From contig JAJYJH010000001.1 of the NCBI GenBank assembly GCA_021789695.1, positions 248,001 through 312,000 of the forward strand: a stretch of 64,000 bases of DNA, given 5' to 3'. Positions 44,110 through 52,002 of this stretch are shown piece after piece. This DNA is from a bacterium (GTDB lineage: Bacteria; Elusimicrobiota; Elusimicrobia; Elusimicrobiales; UBA9959). How positions within the stretch are numbered: position 1 is the first letter of the stretch; every line of letters begins with the position of its first letter. A program made the position numbers and the translations under genes. A model generated the notes under the pieces. It ran no database searches, had not been told where the DNA came from, and was given only the letters and a program-made list of their open reading frames with translations.

Positions 44110-45120
44110 TCAGCGCGGCCTGACGGCCTCTATCACCGTGTCCATCGCCTCTCCGCGGCGCAGGTACCTGACCCCGCCGAAGCCGGCCGTCCGCAGGTCC
44201 TCGGCCAGTTCCCGGAAAGTGAACGTGGATCCGCCCTGGGTGCCCACCAGCATGTTCACCGCGAACAGCGCTCCGTGCACCGGGCGGGTGCGGGAGGGCT
44301 CCAGCACCACGTCGCGTATCAGCATACGTCCGCCGGGCACTAGGGCCGCGTAGATCTTCTTGAACATCGCGCGGTTCTGCGCGCGGGAGTTTTGATGCAC
44401 TATCGCGCTGACCCAGGCGAGGTCGTGGCCGGGGGGCAGTTGGTCAGTGTAGAAGCTGCCCGGGACCAGTTTTACCCTGTCCGCCAGGCCTAGCTTGGCC
44501 AGGCTGCGGCGGGCCATCGGGATGACGTGCGGCAGGTCAAAGATGGTGGCGCTGGCGCCCGGAGCGCGTTTGAGCAGCGGCACTGTCCACGTGCCGGAGG
44601 CTCCGCCCAGGTCCAGCAGGCGCTTGAACTTAAGCCGGCCCAGGCTCTTTACCAGCGGCGCGGCCAGCGGCGAGGAAACCTCGTGCATCGCCCGGATGAA
44701 GGATTCCATGTCCCCCTCGTGCCCGCGCACGCTGGGGCGCTTTTGGGCCGGCTTGCCGCTCAGCACCACCGCCGCGAGGTCCGACCACTTGCGCAGGCAG
44801 GCGCCCTGGTGGCGCAGCATGCCCAGTACGCCGCGTTTTGCGTCCTCGGTCAGCGCCTCGGCGAGGCGCGGCGGCACGGCGTAGACAGGCGGCTCTGCGG
44901 CGCTCTTCTTTATGGCGCCCAGCGCGGCCAGGGCGTCAAGCAGAACCTCTACGGCGCGCGCACTGCTCTTGAGCTTGCCGGCCAGCTGTTCAGCCGTCAT
45001 GGGCCGCTTGTGCAGCAGGGTGAACACGTCCAGGTCCCCTCCCGCTATGAGCACGCAGGCGGGCTGGAAGGCCCGCACCATCTCAAGTATCTTCTTCCCG
45101 GTGAGCCGCTGCTGTGTCAT
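44110..45120 (-). CDS. O-methyltransferase family 2 (hydroxyneurosporene/ASMT-like)
   Basis: 336 residues. An N-terminal dimerisation/winged-helix domain (LTGKKILEMVRAFQPACVLI..., LAGKLKSSARAVEVLLDALAALG) precedes the SAM domain with LLDLGGASGTWTVPLLKRAP and FDLPHVIPMAR, as in O-methyltransferases of small aromatic or polyketide compounds. I use ATG 45120 with AGGAGG close upstream. An alternative ATG at 45171 lies exactly six bases after TAGAAT and would add 17 residues; both could be used. Confidence 0.85.
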   Translation of the reverse strand: MTQQRLTGKKILEMVRAFQPACVLIAGGDLDVFTLLHKRPMTAEQLAGKLKSSARAVEVLLDALAALGAIKKSAAEPPVYAVPPRLAEALTEDAKRGVLGMLRHQGACLRKWSDLAAVVLSGKPAQKRPSVRGHEGDMESFIRAMHEVSSPLAAPLVKSLGRLKFKRLLDLGGASGTWTVPLLKRAPGASATIFDLPHVIPMARRSLAKLGLADRVKLVPGSFYTDQLPPGHDLAWVSAIVHQNSRAQNRAMFKKIYAALVPGGRMLIRDVVLEPSRTRPVHGALFAVNMLVGTQGGSTFTFRELAEDLRTAGFGGVRYLRRGEAMDTVIEAVRPR

Positions 45121-45177
45121 CTCGCCTCCTGTCCGATAGCGCAAGGTGTTTTTCGTCCCCGGCCGCTTCATACTGCA

Positions 45178-45183
45178 ATTCTA
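45178..45183 (-). promoter_or_regulatory. Leaderless-type -10 element (TAGAAT)
   Basis: TATAGAAT on the minus strand, then six bases (TGCAGT) and an ATG at 45171, in frame with the O-methyltransferase. Either the protein starts there, or the transcript has a 51-base leader with the AGGAGG site of the ATG at 45120. Confidence 0.55.
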
Positions 45184-45328
45184 TAAAAAACCGGGGCACA
45201 AGATAGCCCCCGCCGCCACCCGCGCCCCCCCTCCCGGGCCAGCCTGGCCTTGAAGGGCGGGGTCGACGCTCACTAGGCTAATATGCAGTTGTGGTCCTTG
45301 GGCGGCAGGGCCGCCGGATGGTGCAATA

Positions 45329-45448
45329 TCACCCCACTAACTCTAGCCTGAACAAGCGGAACGGCCCGTGGTCCCGGCTGTAGCCGTATAACTTCTCGAG
45401 GGGCGGATTAACCATCCTGATGCGCCCGCGCTTCCCATTGCGGCAATT
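45329..45448 (-). other. In-frame open stretch after the MutT amber stop
   Basis: Directly after the TAG of mutT the same frame stays open for 39 codons to a TGA (45329). Third-position GC is high, as in coding genes here, and the peptide has an ordered look (e.g. RMVNPPLEKLYGYSRDHG and PFRLFRLEL). It is either a decayed domain, a readthrough extension or chance. The rest of the gap to 45171 holds only a small GC hairpin at 45301-45315. Confidence 0.35.
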
Positions 45449-45862
45449 CTAGGGCATTGCGCCCGGTTCCGCCAGTCTTCGCGCCACGGGGATGTCGGCC
45501 GAGGACAGGTCGTAGGCCAGCAGCTCCGCGGGGCTCACCCATTTTATCTCGGAATGGTCGTTCAGGACGAACTCACCTCCGACGTGGCTGACCCGGTAGG
45601 CCAGCAGTTCTATGTGGGTATGCCCGTACTCGAACTCGCTGGCGCAGACGAATTCGCCGATTTCGCTGTCTATACCGAACTCCTCGGCCAGTTCGCGCCG
45701 CAGGCACTCGCGAGGGGTCTCCCCGGGCTCCAGCTTGCCGCCTGGGAACTCCCACTTGCCGGCCAGCGCGTCCCCCGCCTTGCGCCGGGCTAGGAGTATC
45801 TTTCCGTTCTTTTCCAATACTGCCGCGGCCACTTGCCTCGGCCCTTTTCGCTGTCTGTCCAT
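45449..45862 (-). CDS. mutT: MutT-like Nudix hydrolase (8-oxo-dGTP diphosphatase type)
   Basis: 137 residues. The Nudix box runs residues 41-63 (GGKLEPGETP...REL.EEFGI) with all acidic metal ligands. Preceding VAAAVLEKNGKILLARRKAG is the typical MutT start, and EFPGG supports 8-oxo-dGTP type specificity. It would cleanse oxidised nucleotides, or act on related nucleoside diphosphate derivatives. The next in-frame codons after its TAG stop remain open (see 45329). Confidence 0.92.
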   Translation of the reverse strand: MDRQRKGPRQVAAAVLEKNGKILLARRKAGDALAGKWEFPGGKLEPGETPRECLRRELAEEFGIDSEIGEFVCASEFEYGHTHIELLAYRVSHVGGEFVLNDHSEIKWVSPAELLAYDLSSADIPVARRLAEPGAMP

Positions 45863-45917
45863 GAAAGCATGTTACCAAGCCCGGCCGGCGCGGCGCAATG
45901 CCGCCTCCGGAGTTTGA

Positions 45918-45923
45918 TAAAAT
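45918..45923 (+). promoter_or_regulatory. Leaderless-type -10 element (TAAAAT)
   Basis: TTTGATAAAAT, then six bases (AGCGGG) and the ATG at 45930. No ribosome site upstream. Confidence 0.55.
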
Positions 45924-45929
45924 AGCGGG

Positions 45930-46292
45930 ATGAGAAGGAATTTATACGTGATGACAGGGCTGTTGCTGCTGGCCGCGCTGCTGGCCCTGACGCATTTCGT
46001 AAAGAACGGCCGCGTCGTGGTGGCGCTCCTGGCCGCGAAGAAGCCGATACATGCCGTGTTCAACTGCGACGGCGGGCGCACGCTGGACGCAGTTTTCCGC
46101 CCCGCCCCGGCCGATAGGGTGGACCTCAGACTTGGCGACGGCCGCGCTCTCTCGCTGCCCCGCGCTCTCTCGGCCGACGGCACCAGGTATGCCGCCTCTG
46201 ACGGGAGCGCCGTTTTCTGGGATAAGGGCCGCAACGCCCTGCTGACCGGGAAGATCTTTTCCTCCTACACCAACTGTTCCGCTTCCGAATAG
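45930..46292 (+). CDS. MliC-like C-type lysozyme inhibitor, membrane-anchored
   Basis: 120 residues. N-terminal membrane anchor or signal (MRRNLYVMTGLLLLAALLAL), then an MliC-like barrel: HAVFNCDGGRTLDAVF, LSLPRALSADGTRYA, AVFWDKGRNALL and a closing YTNC. The two cysteines (in FNCDG and YTNC) are placed to form the MliC disulfide. Family proteins inhibit host c-type lysozyme in the periplasm. No SD; a TAAAAT lies six bases before the ATG. Confidence 0.8.
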   Translation: MRRNLYVMTGLLLLAALLALTHFVKNGRVVVALLAAKKPIHAVFNCDGGRTLDAVFRPAPADRVDLRLGDGRALSLPRALSADGTRYAASDGSAVFWDKGRNALLTGKIFSSYTNCSASE

Positions 46293-46296
46293 CGGC

Positions 46297-47871
46297 TCAG
46301 GCGCTGGCACTATGCAGCTTTTCCAGCTCCTCCCGCTTGAGGCGGGCCGCCGCGCGCGCCTCCTCCATGGTCGTCTCCGCGAAGCGGATGGCTTGATTGG
46401 GGCCGTACTGTGCCAGCAGGTCTATATCGGCCGAGATCACGTTGAAGATACGCGGGTAACCGCCTATGGTCTGCCTGTGCCGCAGCAGGACGATGGGACC
46501 CTCCGGCGTGAGTTGCACGGTGCCGTCCGCCACGGCTCCGGAGACCATGTTACCCATGCCGCAGGAGACCCCCGGGTCTCCGGTCAGGCGTATGCCCATC
46601 TTGTCCATCTTAAAGGTGGTGCGCCACTGGGTAAGAAAAAAGAGGCCCGGCTGGGCCAGGCAGCGGTACTCGGGGCCCGGCAGCACGCGGATGCGGCCGG
46701 CTGGGTCGGTCCAGCCGCTGACGGCGGAGAAAGGCAGGCTTTCCGCCGTGGGGCCGCCGCCGTCGCGGCCGCGGAAACAGAAATAGGTGTACATACCGTA
46801 ACGCCGTGCGCCGAAGGTCAGCCTGTCCCCTGCCCCGGCCTCGTAGACGCGGCTGTGCTCCACATCGGCGGAAGAGCTCCCGCTGTGCAGCGCCGCGTCC
46901 AGCCGGCCGCCGGTCAGCACGAAGCGCCCCGGCCGCAGTATCTCTATCTCCGGCGGTCCGGCTATCTCCAGGGCCGGGCTTTCCTCTGGGTTGCCCAGCA
47001 TCAGGTTGCCGCGCGCCAGGGAAAAAAGGTCCATGGCGCCGCCCGGCGAAACGCCCAGATGCTGCCTGCCGTAGACCGGCGGCCCGGCTGTGCCGCAGAA
47101 GCCGGGCCTGATAAACCGGATATTGCCGCCCACACCGGCTGCGGCCTTTTCCCTTTCAGCGGCGTCCAGCTCCGCGCGCAGCCTGGCGGCCAGCTCCAGC
47201 GCTATCGGCGAGTCGGAATGCACGCAGAGGGTGTCGGCCTTGATCTCCCGCCAGTCCGGCCCGGAAGGGCCCCCGACGTTCACCCGGCCGCGCAGGACCA
47301 GTTCCCGGGCCTGCGCCAGAGCCTCGTTCACGCCGGAGATCACGGCTCCGTCCCCGGAGCGGGCGGCCAGCCGCAGCCGCCCGTCGGCCGGGTCCGCCTC
47401 GTAGCGGCGGTCCGCGAAGGCCTCCCGCAGCACGGCTATGCCGGCCCGGCGCGCCGCCACGGCTATCTCGGAGCCGTCCGGGGCCAGTACGCGGTCTATG
47501 CCGCGGCGCGCCATCCAGCCGGACAGCAGCGAGGCCAGACTCGGGTCCTGCCAGGCGTTGTTATAGAGCGCGCCGTGGAGCTTGGCCATCCTAACTCCGG
47601 GCAGCAGCGCCAGCTGCGCGTCCAGCGCGGCCAGCAGTTCTTCGCCCGGCAGGTCCATGGTGGCGCGTCCAAAATTAGCCTTGTCCGGGTACGAGAGATG
47701 CGCCGACACCGCCACGCCCCGCTCTTCGGCCAGCGCGCGGAAAGCCTTCACGCTTTGGCGGTCGCCCGCGTGGCCCTCGCAGGCCAGGTTGGCTATGTGG
47801 ATGAACTCCATCAGTTTGCGGTCCCCTTCGTGCAGAGGGCCCCGCTCTCCTATGTCGCAGTTTATGAGCAT
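46297..47871 (-). CDS. 5-oxoprolinase: PxpA-PxpC fusion
   Basis: 524 residues. Residues about 1-225 are a PxpA (LamB/YcsF) domain: MLINCDIGE, ANLACEGHAGD, AKLHGALYN. Residues about 255-515 are a PxpC (carboxyltransferase, KipA) domain: RPGFCGTAGPPVYGRQHLGVSPGGAMD, ALEIAGPP, IRLTGDPG. The two normally come as separate proteins with PxpB in the ATP-dependent 5-oxoproline to glutamate enzyme. Fusing A and C fixes their ratio; PxpB is encoded next to it with a one-base overlap. Confidence 0.9.
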   Translation of the reverse strand: MLINCDIGERGPLHEGDRKLMEFIHIANLACEGHAGDRQSVKAFRALAEERGVAVSAHLSYPDKANFGRATMDLPGEELLAALDAQLALLPGVRMAKLHGALYNNAWQDPSLASLLSGWMARRGIDRVLAPDGSEIAVAARRAGIAVLREAFADRRYEADPADGRLRLAARSGDGAVISGVNEALAQARELVLRGRVNVGGPSGPDWREIKADTLCVHSDSPIALELAARLRAELDAAEREKAAAGVGGNIRFIRPGFCGTAGPPVYGRQHLGVSPGGAMDLFSLARGNLMLGNPEESPALEIAGPPEIEILRPGRFVLTGGRLDAALHSGSSSADVEHSRVYEAGAGDRLTFGARRYGMYTYFCFRGRDGGGPTAESLPFSAVSGWTDPAGRIRVLPGPEYRCLAQPGLFFLTQWRTTFKMDKMGIRLTGDPGVSCGMGNMVSGAVADGTVQLTPEGPIVLLRHRQTIGGYPRIFNVISADIDLLAQYGPNQAIRFAETTMEEARAAARLKREELEKLHSASA

Positions 47872-48518
47872 CAGCCCTCCGCCCTCTCGAAGACCACCGA
47901 GTCACCGGGCTCTATGCCGTAGAGCAGTTCCGGCCTGGTCATGCCCAGTATATTCCAGCCGCCGGGAGAGGTCTCCGGGTACACCCCGGTCTGCTCGCCG
48001 CCGATGGCCACGGCGCCGGCGGGCACGGCCAGGCGCGGCGAATCCATCCTCGGCGTGGCCAGCGACGGGTCCAGTCCAAGCAGGTATGGAAAATGCGGCC
48101 GGAAGCCTATCATGGCCACCAGGTATTCCGGGGCCGTGTGGCGGCGGATCACCTCCTCCACGGTGAGCCCGGCGTGCCCGGCCACGCGGGCCAGGTCCTC
48201 GCCCCGGTATACGACCGGCAGCGCGTGCCGTCTGGAGCGCTCGGCCAGGGCCTTTTCGTCGCAAGGGACCCGCTCCAGTGCGGCGGCCACCAGCCGGCGC
48301 ACAGCGTCCCAGTCGCACAAGGGGTCCGCGTGCGCGGCCAGCGCGGTGTAGGAGGGCACCAGGTCGTGCACCCCCAGCCGGGCCAGCTCCGGATTCTCCC
48401 TGAGCCGCCGGTAGACCCAGAGTACCTGCAGCGAGGTCAGGCGGTCTATCTTCCCGCCCAGGCTCCAGCACAGGCAGGCGTCGCCAAGGAAATATGTCTC
48501 GGGAGCGGTCTTGTTCAC
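47871..48518 (-). CDS. pxpB: 5-oxoprolinase subunit PxpB (KipI-like)
   Basis: 215 residues. IGFRPHFPYLLGLDP, GAVAIGGEQTGVYPETSPGGWNILG and the closing EPGDSVVF are the KipI/PxpB family motifs. With PxpA-PxpC it hydrolyses 5-oxoproline to glutamate using ATP. Start is GTG at 48518; TATAAT precedes it by exactly six bases and no ribosome site is seen. It is the first gene of the two-gene unit. Confidence 0.92.
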   Translation of the reverse strand: MNKTAPETYFLGDACLCWSLGGKIDRLTSLQVLWVYRRLRENPELARLGVHDLVPSYTALAAHADPLCDWDAVRRLVAAALERVPCDEKALAERSRRHALPVVYRGEDLARVAGHAGLTVEEVIRRHTAPEYLVAMIGFRPHFPYLLGLDPSLATPRMDSPRLAVPAGAVAIGGEQTGVYPETSPGGWNILGMTRPELLYGIEPGDSVVFERAEG

Positions 48519-48524
48519 GTCTTA

Positions 48525-48530
48525 ATTATA
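48525..48530 (-). promoter_or_regulatory. Leaderless-type -10 element (TATAAT)
   Basis: GTTATAAT on the minus strand, then six bases (TAAGAC) and the GTG of pxpB. Confidence 0.6.
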
Positions 48531-48645
48531 ACAAACGGCGTCCCACGCCCGCCCGCTGGTTATTTCCTGATAGCACCGCATCGCCGGGACTGTAATGGCG
48601 GCCGTTGTGCATCCTCGTTCTGACGGCACAAGAAAGCCTCTAACT

Positions 48646-48665
48646 CCCCGGCCCCGCGGCCGGGG
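48646..48665. repeat. GC-rich hairpin in the gap after the TPR gene
   Basis: CCCCGGCC and GGCCGGGG form an 8-bp perfect stem with a 4-base loop. It has no T run on either side, so it is not a standard terminator. Lies between pxpB and the TPR gene end. Confidence 0.4.
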
Positions 48666-48691
48666 GGCGCCGTGACCGCGCCTGACGGGAA

Positions 48692-49681
48692 CTAGTTGCC
48701 GCTGAATTTTCTAAAATCAGAACGGGCCACGTGCGCGGCTTCCACGGGCGGCTCGGAGACAGCACCCGGCTCAAGCTGGCAGTAATACAGCCAGTCCAGC
48801 GCCGCGCCGCCGCGGTCCCCGGAGGCCAGGCGGGACTCGTAGCGGCGGCGGTACGCCTCAGCGTGGCCCGGCTCCAGCGCTATCAGCGCGTCCAGGTCGG
48901 CCAGCTCGCGCCTGTCGTCGCCGGCCTGCAGGTAGGCCAGGCTGCGCCAGTTGTAGGCCTCGGTAAAAGCGGGGTCCAGCCTCAGTGCCTCGGACAGGTC
49001 CTTCACCGCTTTGGCCAGCTGCTCCGCCCCGGCTGGCTTCTCGCCAAGGTAAGAGAGCACCTTGGCGCGCTGCAGATAGTATTCCGGCCCTTCCGGCTCC
49101 AGTTCTATGGCCCTGGAAGCGTCGGTCAGCGCTCCCTCGTAGTCTTCCTGAAGGGTGCGCAGCTGGCTCCTCAAATGATAGGCCACGGGCAGCTCCGCGC
49201 CGGCGGCCAGCAGGCCGTCCAGGACCTCCAGCGCGGCCGGCACGTTCCCCAGCTCGTCGTAAATAGCGGCCTTCCAGCACATAGCTTCGGCGTCTCCCGG
49301 CAGGATCACCAGGCACTTGTCAAAGGCCGCAATGGCGCCGCCCCAGGCGCGCCTGTCCATCAGGATGACGCCCAGGCCGTAATAGGCGTCGGCGTTGGCT
49401 GGGTCCAGCGCCACCGCGCGCAGGGAGTCATCCAGGGCGAGCCCCAATTCGCCGCCGCGGCTGAGGCTCTCAGCCCATTTCGCGTAGGCGTCCTCGTCGA
49501 AAGGCGCGCGCCCGGCTTCCTCGTAGGCTTTAGCCGTGTAAGCCTTGGCCCGCAGGGTGTAAAGCTGTGAATTGTCAGCCCAGGCCGCTATGGCCCTGGT
49601 GTAGTTGGCTATCGCGCGGGCATAGAGCCCTTCGTCGAAGTAGGCCTCGCCGCGCTTGATAATGGTGTCCAGGTCGTTCAT
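48692..49681 (-). CDS. TPR-repeat protein
   Basis: 329 residues, almost wholly TPR repeats (seven or eight units). Typical repeat marks such as YxxLGVxLxxxxxxxxAIAAFDKCL and alternating ALEVLDGLLAAG, ALTDASRAIELEPEGPEY, DLDALIALEPGHAEAY are clear. No signal peptide, so cytoplasmic scaffold. ATG at 49681 has GGAGGGG eight bases upstream; TATACT lies 27 bases before. The frame upstream belongs to a different remnant (next entry). Confidence 0.88.
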   Translation of the reverse strand: MNDLDTIIKRGEAYFDEGLYARAIANYTRAIAAWADNSQLYTLRAKAYTAKAYEEAGRAPFDEDAYAKWAESLSRGGELGLALDDSLRAVALDPANADAYYGLGVILMDRRAWGGAIAAFDKCLVILPGDAEAMCWKAAIYDELGNVPAALEVLDGLLAAGAELPVAYHLRSQLRTLQEDYEGALTDASRAIELEPEGPEYYLQRAKVLSYLGEKPAGAEQLAKAVKDLSEALRLDPAFTEAYNWRSLAYLQAGDDRRELADLDALIALEPGHAEAYRRRYESRLASGDRGGAALDWLYYCQLEPGAVSEPPVEAAHVARSDFRKFSGN

Positions 49682-49744
49682 TTGGCACGCCCCTCCGGCG
49701 TAGCATATAGTATACCCGATTGAGCGGCTCTCGGATATCAGGTC

Positions 49745-49891
49745 AGGCGCGGCCCCCTGCGCGCCCTTTACGCCTTCCGGGTGGCTGTGTGTCACGGCGG
49801 CGCTGGTCTCGGTCTCAGATAGCACCTCTTCCAGGCTGTCGAAGGCGTAGGCCACCGGTCTCACCTGCATGACCAAGCTGTTACCACTGGG
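49745..49891 (-). pseudogene. Remnant of an ADP-ribosylglycohydrolase gene
   Basis: In frame upstream of the TPR gene, about 49 codons read GNSLVMQVRPVAYAFDSLEE, then THSHPEGVKGAQ. This is the well-conserved block of the ADP-ribosylglycohydrolase family (GNGSAMRVSPVGFAFDSLEE... THNHPEGIKGAQAT). Nothing of the N- or C-terminal domains is present on either side, so it is a broken piece of a lost gene. Confidence 0.6.
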
Positions 49892-49922
49892 GCTATTTTT
49901 AAAAATCAGAGCCGCTGGTGAA

Positions 49923-50942
49923 TCAGGTCGAGAATTTCCAGAAGTGGGCCACGTCCATATCGGCGGGGCAGTCATCGCCGTGAATGCCTTTGCCGGTGGC
50001 CGGGTCCGTGTGAGCCCCATGGTCAGGGGCGAAGAGCGCCGCGCGCGGCACTCCGGACCATTTCCGGTCGAAGGCCTCCGCCAGCCTCAGGAAGGCATCC
50101 GCGTGCCGTCGCACGGCGGCTACGGCCCCGTCCTTCCACGGGCCGACGGCGTGCAGTAGGTCGTCGTACTCCTGGTGATAAACCAGGATAAAGTCGTGCC
50201 CGCCGTTCTCTATCAGTTCCAGTGCGCTGGCGGTCACCTGCTGATCGCACTCCCCAGAGAAGTAGTCTACCGGGCGGCCGCGGAAGATTAGGTCTATACT
50301 GCTGCCCTTCACTGCGGCTATGGCGGTCTTTACGCCGCCGGCGGGCAGCGCGTCGAAAAGAGTTTTGCAGCCGAGCGCTGGCTTCTCGTATTGCGCGATG
50401 CCGTGGCCGGCCGGCGGCAGGCCGGTGAACATGGAAGCGTAGCATACCGGAGTTTTTGACGGGAACACGCTGCGCACATCAACGCGCGTGAAGCCGGCTG
50501 AAAAAAAATTCTCAAAGAGCTCCGCGTGTAGCGTTACCATCCGCCGCCCTATGGCGTCCGGCGCGTACACCAGCACCTTCTTTACCCCGCCGGCCGGGAG
50601 CAGCTTCAGCGCGCGGGCGTCCGGCGCGGCGGCGCTCGGTTCCAGCCCGCCGGCTACGCCCATGGCCGCCAGCAGGGTAGCCGCCACCGAGGTTATGCAC
50701 GCCTCGGGAGCCGCCGGAGCGCGTCGCGGTAGCTCGCGCAAGTACATGGCTTCTATTTTCCTGCGCGCCCAGGGCGTTTTGCGCAGGAAGGCAAGGCTCG
50801 ACTTCACCGACGGCTCGTAAAGAAAGCACCTCGCCGGTACGCGCTGTCCCAGCCCCGCCCAGCCGTGCCGCTTCACCAGCGCGTTAAGAATCTCCTCCAG
50901 GGTAATACCGTGCAGAGGGTCGCGAACGTTAGTGTCTGGCAT
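49923..50942 (-). CDS. VF530 domain fused to a phosphodiesterase/alkaline phosphatase-like domain
   Basis: 339 residues. Residues 8-70 match the VF530 (DUF2132) DNA-binding family: LHGITLEEILNALVKRHGW, then RCFLYEPSVKSSLAFLRKTPWAR. After a linker, residues about 118-335 form an alkaline-phosphatase-superfamily domain: VYAPDAIG, SVFPSKTPVCYASMFTGLPPAGHG, VYHQEYDDLLHAVGP, APDHGAHTD. Both domains are normally separate. The start ATG is exactly six bases after TAGAAT on the minus strand. Confidence 0.82.
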   Translation of the reverse strand: MPDTNVRDPLHGITLEEILNALVKRHGWAGLGQRVPARCFLYEPSVKSSLAFLRKTPWARRKIEAMYLRELPRRAPAAPEACITSVAATLLAAMGVAGGLEPSAAAPDARALKLLPAGGVKKVLVYAPDAIGRRMVTLHAELFENFFSAGFTRVDVRSVFPSKTPVCYASMFTGLPPAGHGIAQYEKPALGCKTLFDALPAGGVKTAIAAVKGSSIDLIFRGRPVDYFSGECDQQVTASALELIENGGHDFILVYHQEYDDLLHAVGPWKDGAVAAVRRHADAFLRLAEAFDRKWSGVPRAALFAPDHGAHTDPATGKGIHGDDCPADMDVAHFWKFST

Positions 50943-50948
50943 ACGATG

Positions 50949-50954
50949 ATTCTA
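50949..50954 (-). promoter_or_regulatory. Leaderless-type -10 element (TAGAAT)
   Basis: TAGAAT on the minus strand, then six bases (CATCGT) and the ATG at 50942. Confidence 0.6.
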
Positions 50955-51033
50955 CTATTATTTACGCGGACAACTAATAAGCGGCGGTCAAGACGCACGT
51001 ATTTTTTTGCTTGCGCCGGAGGGCTAGACAAGA

Positions 51034-51039
51034 TAGACT
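51034..51039 (+). promoter_or_regulatory. Possible leaderless-type -10 element (TAGACT)
   Basis: TAGACT followed by six bases (ATCCCG) and the ATG at 51046. Weaker match, same spacing as the others. Confidence 0.4.
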
Positions 51040-51045
51040 ATCCCG

Positions 51046-51927
51046 ATGATTACCCTGCCTCCGATACGCTGTCCCGGCTGCGGCCGCATGATGCCGCAGG
51101 TCAAAGCCCGCGAAGTTCCCCAGGCCAACACCTACCGCGACTGCCTGCGCCACTGCACCCACTGCCGCATCGGCGCCACCAACGCCAAGAACAGCTCTAA
51201 AGTTAAGTTCATCCACGCTGGCACGCGGCCAGGCGAGACCTCCGCTGCCGCGGCGCCGACGGAACAGCCGAAGGAAAGGCCGCATAACCAACTGCAGGAA
51301 ACGCAGGCCGCGCGAGCGGAGACCATTATCCCGGAGCAGCCCATTAAAGCTGTTCTTCCGGAACAGCCAATCAAAGCTGCAGCCGCGCCTGAGCCCGCTG
51401 ACCAGCCCGGCCCAGAATCGCAGCCGTCTCCCGCGCCAGCCGCACCCCCGGCAGAACCGCGCCAGCCGCCCCCGGTCGCGGGGATACCCCAGCGACCGCG
51501 CTATAATGAACCGCGCGGCGGCAGGCAGTACGACCGCCCAAACCCGCGCAGGTTCGGTGAACAACGCGGGGATGATAGCCGCGGCGGGCGCCCCGGCGTC
51601 CATTTCGGCGCGCCAAAACAGGACAGCCACCCGCGCCCCGACCATCCCGCCAAGCATTACGGGCCGCCCAGGCGCGACTCGCGTTACGGCGATGGCCGAC
51701 CCCGGAAACATTACGGTCCCCCACCACGCGACGCCGGCTCCCGCGAGGAGGGCCCCAACAGGCACTTCGGCCCCCCCCAGTACCGCGACGAGCGCCGCCC
51801 AGGCGATGACCGCCCGTGGCAGTCGCGCAGCGGCAAGCCCTACGGCAGGCCGGGGCCCCGCAAATTCGGGCACGACCGCCGCGGCCCCGGTGACCACCGA
51901 AGCCCGCAACGTCCCCGTAAGGACTGA
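51046..51927 (+). CDS. Zinc-ribbon protein with long disordered Arg/Pro/Gly tail
   Basis: 293 residues. The N-terminal 60 hold a zinc-ribbon-like Cys set (CPGCGR ... CTHCRIG). From about residue 65 the chain is low complexity: first Ala/Pro/Gln/Glu, then repeated basic units such as KHYGPPRRDSRYGDGRP and KHYGPPPRDAGSREE. This tail resembles RGG/RPP RNA-binding or phase-separating regions. The composition on the opposite strand would give a less sensible protein. No named family recognised. Confidence 0.7.
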   Translation: MITLPPIRCPGCGRMMPQVKAREVPQANTYRDCLRHCTHCRIGATNAKNSSKVKFIHAGTRPGETSAAAAPTEQPKERPHNQLQETQAARAETIIPEQPIKAVLPEQPIKAAAAPEPADQPGPESQPSPAPAAPPAEPRQPPPVAGIPQRPRYNEPRGGRQYDRPNPRRFGEQRGDDSRGGRPGVHFGAPKQDSHPRPDHPAKHYGPPRRDSRYGDGRPRKHYGPPPRDAGSREEGPNRHFGPPQYRDERRPGDDRPWQSRSGKPYGRPGPRKFGHDRRGPGDHRSPQRPRKD

Positions 51928-52002
51928 GCCGCCTCAACGTCCCGCCCTATCCGTTTCAGCTTGATATGGGCGCGGCAGCTTAAAAAGCAGGTTGTGTCCC
52001 GC

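Noticed and set aside
45301-45315. Small GC hairpin as a possible tRNA or attC site
   Set aside because: Only a 6-bp stem with a 3-base loop; no cloverleaf, no T-loop sequence and no paired integron-type boxes with correct spacing.
45329-45448. WYL-domain fragment in the stretch after mutT
   Set aside because: A faint resemblance (FRLFRLEL) is too short to assign a family, so it is reported only as an open stretch.
46312-47922. Long plus-strand frame (536 codons) opposite the PxpA-PxpC gene
   Set aside because: High GC creates long antisense frames; the minus strand has complete PxpA and PxpC motifs, while this frame has no recognisable domain.
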